From Scytonema millei VB511283 (GTDB lineage: Bacteria; Cyanobacteriota; Cyanobacteriia; Cyanobacteriales; Chroococcidiopsidaceae): a stretch of DNA of 64,000 nucleotides. A program made the translations under genes and the position numbers. The notes beneath the pieces were generated by a model. It made no database searches. It saw only the letters and a program-made list of their open reading frames with translations, and was not told the DNA's origin. The first letter of the stretch is position 1, and the number at the start of each line of letters is the position of its first letter. The DNA lies in NCBI RefSeq assembly GCF_000817735.3, contig NZ_JTJC03000002.1:504242-568241 (forward strand), written 5' to 3'. Positions 53,459 through 60,034 of this stretch are shown one piece after another.

Positions 53459-54693
53459 CAACCAACTCCAAAAAGGGGAAGTTCATCAGGGGAGACCACT
53501 TGAAATTTAGCTACGGCTCGACGCAAAACGTGCAACGTGCCAGTAAAGCTCAAGCACAACGGTGAGATACCTTCTAGTTGTGCCGCTTGCACCATTAACG
53601 AACGCACTGCCCAATGCCCGAGCAATAACCCGTAAACCTCCTGCACCACCTCACGGGGCTTGAGCGAACGAATCGGCACCTTGCGTCCAAGTAAATGCGT
53701 TTTGACTTCATCTATCGTCGTTTCCACTTGCCACCGTTGATGATATTGCTCGGCTAACAACAGGGCAGGAAACTGTTGCCGGTCGAGCAAGCTGGTAATC
53801 AGTCGGTAACTTTGTTGCTGTTCAGGTTGTTGGGCATTGTCAATGGTGTACTCAATCACCCGCACTTGCATTCGGGTTGCTCCTTTTTTCTTTGATTTCC
53901 GGTCTGGATAAATCCAACTGAGATAGGAGCCATCCGAGAGCACTTGCTCGACTTCAAACTTGACATTGGCAGGCACTCGTCCCAAGTAATGTCCTCCCCG
54001 TGCCACGGTTGCTTGCACCATTGCAAACGAATGCAGTCCTCGGTCCCACATCAGCAGCATTCCTGTGCCAATCGCTCGCAGCAGTCGCAGTGCCCGTCGT
54101 CGTTCCCCCATGCGATACGGGCAGATAAGCGCATCAGTAATCAAATGCGTTCCTGCTTCAATTAACAGTACCAGTCGCACTTTGGGAAATGCCGCCTGAT
54201 GACCAAAGCGAGTTCCGGGATAGCCAAACACCCGTGCATTGGCTTTGCTGTCTGGGATATCCAGCAATGTGCCATCCACTGCCATCAATCGCAACCCGCC
54301 TAGAAATGCCCCAGGTGTTTCTGCTGTGGCTAACGGTCGCACCACTTGCTCAAATAACTGCCGCATCACCTGGCATCCCAACTTGGCTCGTGCCTCACTG
54401 ATTGAGGCACTGTTGGGCACTTTCCAATACTGCGCTAAGCGTGTCCATTGCACACTGAGCCCATCCACCAAGTTCTTGAGCACCTCTCGCATCGCTGCTT
54501 TCGACCAAAAGCTGAAGGCGATGACTAAGCACACGACCAAGTGAGCAGGCAGTTTCCGTTGTCGTTGACTTTGGCAATGACTCTTAGCGATTGTCTGATG
54601 AATTAACTCGATAGGAATGACAGTTTCAATCGCTTTGAACACTTGTCCTGCTCCAATCGTGGGACTAATCAGGGTGAATTCTCGTAGTTGCAT
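53458..54693 (-). CDS. IS4-family DDE transposase (possibly frameshifted at 3' end)
   Basis: A 411-residue transposase. It has the first Asp in LMAVDGTLLDIPD, the second in LMWDRGLHS and Glu in YHQRWQVETTIDEVK, which fits Y-x2-R-x3-E-x6-K of IS4. An N-terminal IS4-type helical region (residues 1-115) is present. It ends PDELPLFGVG, where reading one base back would continue FWSWLMREILDAQ into the tail frame. It may therefore lack the last 55 or so residues unless slippage occurs. Confidence 0.93.
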   Translation of the reverse strand: MQLREFTLISPTIGAGQVFKAIETVIPIELIHQTIAKSHCQSQRQRKLPAHLVVCLVIAFSFWSKAAMREVLKNLVDGLSVQWTRLAQYWKVPNSASISEARAKLGCQVMRQLFEQVVRPLATAETPGAFLGGLRLMAVDGTLLDIPDSKANARVFGYPGTRFGHQAAFPKVRLVLLIEAGTHLITDALICPYRMGERRRALRLLRAIGTGMLLMWDRGLHSFAMVQATVARGGHYLGRVPANVKFEVEQVLSDGSYLSWIYPDRKSKKKGATRMQVRVIEYTIDNAQQPEQQQSYRLITSLLDRQQFPALLLAEQYHQRWQVETTIDEVKTHLLGRKVPIRSLKPREVVQEVYGLLLGHWAVRSLMVQAAQLEGISPLCLSFTGTLHVLRRAVAKFQVVSPDELPLFGVG

Positions 54694-54761
54694 CGGGCAG
54701 GGAATGAAAAGGTTATTACATCCTGTAATTTACCAGTTTTGTCCTTAACCGAGAAGTATTG

Positions 54762-54834
54762 CCCCCAACCCCCCTTATCAAGGGGGGCTAGGGGGGATCT
54801 CTTTTGTCGTAGTCAAAGAGTAAATTGGTATTAC
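54762..54834. repeat. Right half of family-C element (copy C2)
   Basis: CCCCCAACCC begins the half (right target duplication copy). Then CCCTTATCAAGGGGGGC, a second G-run and an arm ending AAATTGGTATTAC that is imperfectly inverse to the left arm at 53231. Confidence 0.75.
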
Positions 54835-54922
54835 AAAAATACTGAAGATATGCAATTCAACACAGATGGATGTTGGGTGTTGCAAGAAACATTAGGAATG
54901 AAAATCTTTTTTCCTGACTCCA

Positions 54923-54950
54923 GTACGGGCGCATAGCCGTGCGCCCCTAC
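54923..54950. repeat. Family-A palindrome (copy A7)
   Basis: GTACGGGCGCATAGCCGTGCGCCCCTAC overall, written here as arms GTACGGGCGCA and TGCGCCCCTAC with several decayed positions, just after the EamA gene stop. Confidence 0.8.
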
Positions 54951-54964
54951 GAATTCCGATTTCC

Positions 54965-56056
54965 TTATAACTCTGATTTGTTTGTAGGTACAGGTATGGA
55001 CTTTGCTGATTCTAAAGTTTGTCTAGATTCGGATGAATGTGACTCTTGCGTTGTACTTTTCTGAAACAATAGTTCTAATTTCTCTCGCTGATTCACCAGG
55101 TAAATACTAACTAAGGTGAGAGAAACGCCCGTCCACTGGATGGGGCTGAGAACTTCGGAGAGAATTAAGTTGCCAAATAAGAGGGCAAATACAGGTGTGA
55201 GAAAGGTGAGGGCGCTGAGACTGGTAAGATTACCGCTAGAAGCGAAGTAGAAAAATAGTCCATAGGCGATCGCACTACCAAAAATCGTGGCATAACTTAG
55301 CGATATCCACCCAGATAAACTAATATCTGCCCATTGCCCAGCCTCTAACCCCGCAGAAAGAGCAAATAAGGGAATTCCACCGATAATCATATGCCATCCC
55401 GTTGCTGAGACTGGATCGGCGTGACGACAAACATAACGAATAGCTACCGTACCGACAGCCATTGATAGGGCTGCAAGTAACATCAACCATTCGCCGCTGG
55501 CGAATAAGGATTGTAGGGGCGGATTCACCTGAAATATTTGTTGCAACACTGACATATCTGGTAAACCCGCCCCTACAGGGGTAATACCAGAAAATAGGTT
55601 GAGAATTAAATTATCTGGTAAGCCAATTAAACTAATCCCCAGTACGCCAAACATCAATCCCAGCCATCCCCATAAACCGATTCGTTCGCCAAATAGCCAA
55701 CTCGACATTAAAGCCACGGCTAGAGGCTGGGAGTCAATCATCACCGATCCTAAACCCGCCCCAGTTCTGACTAAACCTTCAGCCAAGAAGCCTTGAAATA
55801 AAGATCCATCAATTAAGGCAAATAGACTTATCCACAACCACGCCGCCCATCCTTTAGGCTGAGGTCTACCCATCGCCATTGCTGCACCTAATACTAATAT
55901 GCCAGCAGGCAACAGCCTTACTCCTGCCATAAATAAAGGTGTTGTATGGGGAATAACGCCTTTCATCGCTACCATTGCTGTTCCCCAGAGAAAAAAGGGT
56001 GCGATTAGTAGCACGGAGGCAAAGGGCAATCTTGATTCAGTCAGTTTCAGATGCAT
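54965..56056 (-). CDS. EamA/DMT family transporter with 22-residue family-B insert
   Basis: About 363 residues from ATG 56056 (MHLKLTESRLP). Ten membrane helices in two EamA repeats: APFFLWGTAMVAMKGVIPHT, GVRLLPAGILVLGAAM, GLVRTGAGLGSVMIDSQPLAVALMSSW, then SLSYATIFGSAIAYGLFFYFA and LSALTFLTPVFALLFG. It is probably an exporter or permease for amino acids or nucleotide-like solutes; specificity unknown. In the cytoplasmic or periplasmic loop before GEWLMLLAALSMAVG, the residues PVGAGLPDMSVLQQIFQVNP are the translation of family-B element B5, an insert of exactly 66 bp. C-terminal tail Ser-rich. Confidence 0.9.
   Translation of the reverse strand: MHLKLTESRLPFASVLLIAPFFLWGTAMVAMKGVIPHTTPLFMAGVRLLPAGILVLGAAMAMGRPQPKGWAAWLWISLFALIDGSLFQGFLAEGLVRTGAGLGSVMIDSQPLAVALMSSWLFGERIGLWGWLGLMFGVLGISLIGLPDNLILNLFSGITPVGAGLPDMSVLQQIFQVNPPLQSLFASGEWLMLLAALSMAVGTVAIRYVCRHADPVSATGWHMIIGGIPLFALSAGLEAGQWADISLSGWISLSYATIFGSAIAYGLFFYFASSGNLTSLSALTFLTPVFALLFGNLILSEVLSPIQWTGVSLTLVSIYLVNQREKLELLFQKSTTQESHSSESRQTLESAKSIPVPTNKSEL
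55512..55577. repeat. Family-B element (copy B5) inside the EamA gene
   Basis: 66 bp with 18-nt imperfect arms (TGTAGGGGCGGATTCACC and GGTAAACCCGCCCCTACA). Its length is a multiple of three, and it is read in frame. Confidence 0.9.
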
Positions 56057-56213
56057 GGGATGGCTGACGGCTGGGATGAGATGACATTTCTCCGATCTTA
56101 ATCGATTATGTATTTTTGTGAAGCGATCGCCCTGCACTGTAACAGAAATCTACAGAGAAAAAATGTTCTATGCTTAAAGTCTAAATTGAGTTACGTCTGG
56201 TATATAACTGTAC

Positions 56214-57035
56214 ATGCTACGGCTGTTTAAAACCCCTTTTCGCAAACAAATTGCACGGCTAGAAATTACTGGGGCGATCGCGAGTGCGACGCGCAAAAGA
56301 GTTCTAGAAGCCCTCAAAACTGTAGAAGAAAGACGCTTTCCCGCCTTACTACTCCGCATTGATAGCCCTGGCGGTACGGTAGGAGATTCTCAGGAAATCT
56401 ATAGTGCTTTAAAACGACTGCGAGAAAAAATCAAAATTGTTGCCAGTTTTGGTAATATCTCTGCTTCTGGCGGTGTCTATATTGGTATGGGAGCCAGTCA
56501 TATTGTGGCAAACCCAGGTACGATTACGGGTAGTATTGGGGTAATTCTGCGGGGTAACAACCTAGAACGCTTGCTAGATAAGATTGGTGTTTCGTTCAAA
56601 ACGATCAAATCCGGTCCTTATAAAGATATTTTGGCTTTCGATCGCGAATTGACAGAACCAGAACAACATATTTTGCAAGAATTGATCGATACCAGCTATC
56701 GGCAATTCGTTCAATCTGTGGCTGAAGGGCGAAATCTGACAGAGGAAGCTGTGAGAAGCTTTGCAGACGGACGCATTTTCACCGGACAGCAAGCTTTAGA
56801 GTTAGGCGTTGTGGATCGGTTGGGAACTGAAGAAGATGCCCGTCGTTGGGCAGCAGAGTTAGTCGGACTCGATCCTGAAAAAACCAAGTGTTTCACTCTA
56901 GAAGAACGCAAGCCCCCATTGCAGCGATTACTTTCTAGGGAGTCTACGGTAGCATCTGGTTTATTAACTGGGGTAGATTGGTTAGAGTTTGAGCTATCTA
57001 CGAGTGGCTTACCTTTGTGGCTGTATCGTCCGTAA
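56214..57035 (+). CDS. sppA: Signal peptide peptidase SppA, short form
   Basis: A 273-residue SppA-type serine/lysine protease. LLLRIDSPGGTVGDSQEIY precedes the nucleophile region FGNISASGGVYIGMGA; TITGSIGVI follows, and the general-base Lys is in KSGPYKDILAFDRELTEPE. ADGRIFTGQQALELGVVDRLG is the C-terminal family motif. It is half the size of E. coli SppA (618), as in Bacillus and archaea. The protein degrades cleaved signal peptides. No strong N-terminal membrane anchor is visible, which is unusual for the family. Confidence 0.92.
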   Translation: MLRLFKTPFRKQIARLEITGAIASATRKRVLEALKTVEERRFPALLLRIDSPGGTVGDSQEIYSALKRLREKIKIVASFGNISASGGVYIGMGASHIVANPGTITGSIGVILRGNNLERLLDKIGVSFKTIKSGPYKDILAFDRELTEPEQHILQELIDTSYRQFVQSVAEGRNLTEEAVRSFADGRIFTGQQALELGVVDRLGTEEDARRWAAELVGLDPEKTKCFTLEERKPPLQRLLSRESTVASGLLTGVDWLEFELSTSGLPLWLYRP

Positions 57036-57060
57036 TTAAGATAATTTTGGCTGATTCTAG

Positions 57061-57108
57061 TTAACAGTTGACAGTTGACAGTTATCAGTTAACCGTCAAC
57101 CGTCAACC
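57061..57108. repeat. Heptamer inverted array (AACAGTTGACAGTT / AACCGTCAACC)
   Basis: Tandem TTGACAG heptamers followed by inverse TCAACCG units between sppA and aroH. Confidence 0.75.
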
Positions 57109-57174
57109 AAAAACGTTTTAAGAAGTCAACACAAAAAACTATTCAGTTAATTTAAATTAAGGGAGGAATTGAGC

Positions 57175-57591
57175 GTGGAGTGGCGATTAAAAGCAATTCG
57201 TGGGGCAACAACCGTTACAGAAAATACGGTGCAGGCAATTGACGAAGCCGTGACAGAAATGTTAAATGAGCTGGAAATGAAGAATCAGCTAGATCCGACT
57301 CAAATTGTGAGCGTCACTTTTACTGTCACTCGCGATCTCGATGCCATTTTTCCCGCTGCGATCGCCCGCAAGCGCCCTTTCTGGGATTGTGTAGCCATGC
57401 TTGACGTACAGCAGATGCATGTAGAAGGTAGTTTAGAACGTTGCATCCGCTGCTTAATCCACGCAAATCTTCCTGCTAACCAAGTCCAGGTTTGGCATCC
57501 TTATTTACGCAAAGCAAAGAATTTACGTCCCGATTGGAGTTCTCCCCAACGACTCGTACAACCAGAATCAGTCCAACCTCATTTAAGGTGA
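57175..57591 (+). CDS. aroH: Chorismate mutase, AroH type
   Basis: A 138-residue monofunctional chorismate mutase (chorismate to prephenate). I place the start at GTG 57175 (MEWRLKAIRGATTV), because GGGAGGA lies 8 bases upstream; TTG 57169 would be too close. Active-site residues include R7-G-A-T-T in RGATTV, E79-like in VEGSLERCIRCLIH and RPDW. The fold is the trimeric barwin-like AroH, as in B. subtilis (127 residues). Upstream sppA is separated by a heptamer array. Confidence 0.93.
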   Translation: MEWRLKAIRGATTVTENTVQAIDEAVTEMLNELEMKNQLDPTQIVSVTFTVTRDLDAIFPAAIARKRPFWDCVAMLDVQQMHVEGSLERCIRCLIHANLPANQVQVWHPYLRKAKNLRPDWSSPQRLVQPESVQPHLR

Positions 57592-57701
57592 TAGTAACTC
57601 GTTCCACATTTAATTAGCAAATAGGCAGCATTCAAAAGCCTTACTAGAAATATATTTTCCCTTTTTGACTTTCGACTTTTAACTTTTGACTTGCTTAACT
57701 T

Positions 57702-58949
57702 TCAACTGCAAAACTTTTCCACGCAACGCACGAAAATTTCTACTCCCATTCCTAAAGCAGTTTCATCAAAATCAAATCGAGGATGGTGGTGAGGATAAGC
57801 TAAGTTTCTGCTGAGATTAGCAGCACCTAAAAAGAAGTAACACCCTGGAACTTCTTGTAGGAAAAATGACATATCTTCACCACCCATTGTCTGACATTCC
57901 GGCACGATTCCAAGGGGCGTTTCTACAACTTTTTCAGCTTGCGATCGCACTAAATCTGCTATTTCTAAATTATTGATTACGGGTGGATACAATTGCCAGT
58001 AATCTAACTCATATGTCGCACCTTGACTTTGGCAAACACCTGCAACAACTTGTTCAAATCGTTGACCGAAATAGCCATCGTATTTAGGATTAAAATAACG
58101 AATTGTGCCACTTAAGTGAGCTGAATCTGCAATGACGTTATGGGCAGAACCAGCGTGAAATTCTCCTACCGTGACCACAGCAGAATCAATTGGATCGACA
58201 TTTCGCGCCACAATTGTTTGTAATGCATTCACAACTTGACTGGCGACGACAATAGCATCTACTGTTTGATGCGGCATTGCACCGTGTCCGCCTTTGCCTT
58301 TAATTTTGAGATCGAATAGTTCTACCGCAGCCATTAGCGCGTCGCTACGCACTCCAACCGTACCCAAAGGTAAGTTATTCCACAGATGCAAACCGATAAT
58401 TGCATCCACATTGGGATTTTTCAAAACTCCCGCTTCAATCATTGGCTTTGCGCCGCCTGGTCCTTCTTCTGCTGGTTGAAAGATAATTTTTACAGTACCC
58501 GCAAAATCTTCGCGGTGCTGGGAAAGATAGTATGCTGTTCCTAATGCGATCGCGGTATGTCCGTCATGTCCGCAAGCGTGCATCACACCATCATGTTGCG
58601 ACTTGTAAGGCACGTCATTTTGTTCTTGGATGGGTAACGCATCCATATCGGCACGAATGGCTAGGACGGGATGATTTGTAGGGGCGCACAGCTGTGCGCC
58701 CCTACTTAAGGTTTTTTTGCCATTGATGGTGGCGACAATGCCAGTTATGGCTATCCCTGTTTGATGTTCTATGCCCCATTCTTGCAACTTTTGCGTAATA
58801 AATTCAGATGTAATACGTTCCTTAAATCCCAGTTCTGGACGTTGATGCAACCGCCGCCGCCATTCTACCAATTGTGCTTGCAATGCTTGGATATCTGGAC
58901 GAATGCGGGAGCGATCGACTGTGAGAGGATTTAAGGAAGTAGAAACCAT
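57702..58949 (-). CDS. M20 family amidohydrolase with in-frame family-A insertion
   Basis: A 415-residue M20D-type metallohydrolase (N-acyl amino acid or hippurate hydrolase-like). Metal motifs are AIRADMDALPIQE, HACGHDGHTAIALG and PAEEGPGGAKPMIEAG, and the C-terminal domain has TMGGEDMSFFLQEVPG and AYPHHHPRFDFDE. The sequence just before PVLAIRADMDAL reads [13 protein letters not shown], the translation of family-A palindrome A8, in a loop normally only a few residues long. Reaction substrate unknown. Length otherwise matches the family (about 400). Confidence 0.93.
   Translation of the reverse strand: MVSTSLNPLTVDRSRIRPDIQALQAQLVEWRRRLHQRPELGFKERITSEFITQKLQEWGIEHQTGIAITGIVATINGKKTLSRGAQLCAPTNHPVLAIRADMDALPIQEQNDVPYKSQHDGVMHACGHDGHTAIALGTAYYLSQHREDFAGTVKIIFQPAEEGPGGAKPMIEAGVLKNPNVDAIIGLHLWNNLPLGTVGVRSDALMAAVELFDLKIKGKGGHGAMPHQTVDAIVVASQVVNALQTIVARNVDPIDSAVVTVGEFHAGSAHNVIADSAHLSGTIRYFNPKYDGYFGQRFEQVVAGVCQSQGATYELDYWQLYPPVINNLEIADLVRSQAEKVVETPLGIVPECQTMGGEDMSFFLQEVPGCYFFLGAANLSRNLAYPHHHPRFDFDETALGMGVEIFVRCVEKFCS
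58678..58705. repeat. Family-A palindrome (copy A8) inside the amidohydrolase gene
   Basis: A perfect 28-bp palindrome, arms GTAGGGGCGCACAG. It is read on the bottom strand as [10 protein letters not shown]. Confidence 0.95.
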
Positions 58950-59116
58950 GCTAAGTCAGTAATATTTCGGGGCGGAATTGAGGATATGCCTATACTCAGT
59001 TTAAGGTGCTGCGAGGAAAACTGCATCCGATGGTTAAGTAGTGCGATCGCTCTTTGATTTAATGCAGAGAAGAGAGATTCGGGGTCATCAAACTAGATAT
59101 TAAGCTGGAATTACAG

Positions 59117-59758
59117 TTAAGCGCGATCGAGCTGCGATCGCAAACGTTGACGAAATTCTTTTGCAGCTGCTAAGGGATTGGAATTACTCAAGCATTCAGC
59201 CAGTAGATTAATATCTAAATTTGGTAGTATTTCACTTCGCTCTATTTTTCCATATCCAAAAGTCTGCATCGACTGAGAAGGCGTTTCTTCCCATAAATAG
59301 TAAGGAGAAAAACTCTCATTTTCCCAAAACCAAACTTCTCGCACGCCCAATCGCTGATAAAGTTCTAATCGATTAATTCCACCACGGGTTACTACTACTT
59401 CAATAGCTAAATCTGGAAAATCTTTTTCAGTACCAATACAATAGCTTTCGTCTGGTTCCCCTCCTGCTTGATTATCTTCCTTGCGGAAAGTTGTAGAACC
59501 TGTAGGAAAGTACTCTGTATCTGTTTCTAAAAAGAATAGTTCTAATAATCCACCAATGCGAGTTTTTCCCCTTTCATGGCGACGACTTGGCGACACAATT
59601 TCCAATACTCCATCTAAATAAGCAACCCGATAGCCAGAATTATCTCCCAAATCAGCTATCAAGGCTTCGTATTGCTGCCAACTCACACCTGTAACAATCC
59701 GCTTCTCTTCAGGATCGTCAGCTTGCAAGCGTTGAGTTAAATCGTTGAGTAACACCAT
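59117..59758 (-). CDS. Uma2 family (DUF820) endonuclease-like protein
   Basis: A 213-residue member of the Uma2 family, abundant in cyanobacteria. The PD-(D/E)xK-like core is visible: YRVAYLDGVLEIVSPSRRHERGKTRIGGLLEL, DFPDLAIEVVVTRGGINRLELYQRLGVREVWFWE (Asp, Glu and downstream acidic residues). Proven function is lacking for the family; nuclease activity or association with transposition is inferred. The upstream region carries TTTTGAC heptamers. Confidence 0.9.
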   Translation of the reverse strand: MVLLNDLTQRLQADDPEEKRIVTGVSWQQYEALIADLGDNSGYRVAYLDGVLEIVSPSRRHERGKTRIGGLLELFFLETDTEYFPTGSTTFRKEDNQAGGEPDESYCIGTEKDFPDLAIEVVVTRGGINRLELYQRLGVREVWFWENESFSPYYLWEETPSQSMQTFGYGKIERSEILPNLDINLLAECLSNSNPLAAAKEFRQRLRSQLDRA

Positions 59759-59812
59759 AGTCGAAAGTCAAAAGTCAAAAGTCAAAATAATACGTTATAA
59801 ACTATTTTCTAT

Positions 59813-59878
59813 AGCCCCCCTTAAAAAGGGGGGCTGGGGGGATCTTTCTGTCGTAGTTAAACAGTTAATTGGTATTAA
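59813..59878. repeat. Family-C element (copy C3)
   Basis: AGCCCCCCTTAAAAAGGGGGGC, a G-run, then an arm ending CAGTTAATTGGTATTA that matches the right arm of C2. The 59759-60034 gap otherwise has only AT-rich sequence. Confidence 0.8.
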
Positions 59879-60034
59879 TAGACGTACCATAAAAACCAAT
59901 TTTCAACTGGGTTTATCTTAATATATTTTGGTTTGCAAGCTCGGAGGTCTTGGAGATCCTCTAACTGAGTTAAAAAGGGGGCTAAGATACGAGATTAAAA
60001 AGGGGCTAAAATAATTTCCTCTTTAATTCCAATC

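Larger units (their letters stand above)
53277..54761. mobile_element. IS4-family insertion sequence, complete, 1485 bp
   Basis: Perfect 18-bp terminal inverted repeats CAATACTTCTCGGTTAAG (53277-53294) and their complement (54744-54761). They are flanked by a 10-bp direct repeat CCCCCAACCC (53267-53276 and 54762-54771). It encodes one DDE transposase plus a short out-of-frame tail. IS4-family targets are typically 9-13 bp. It interrupts a family-C repeat element downstream of the REC-GGDEF-EAL gene. Confidence 0.93.

Noticed and set aside
53250-53486. 78-residue ORF at the IS left end as a second transposition gene
   Set aside because: The frame runs beyond the IS end, and the overlapping -1 frame gives a better match to an IS4 C-terminus.
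57169-57174. TTG 57169 as aroH start
   Set aside because: It lies only one base from the GGGAGGA site; GTG 57175 has ideal spacing.
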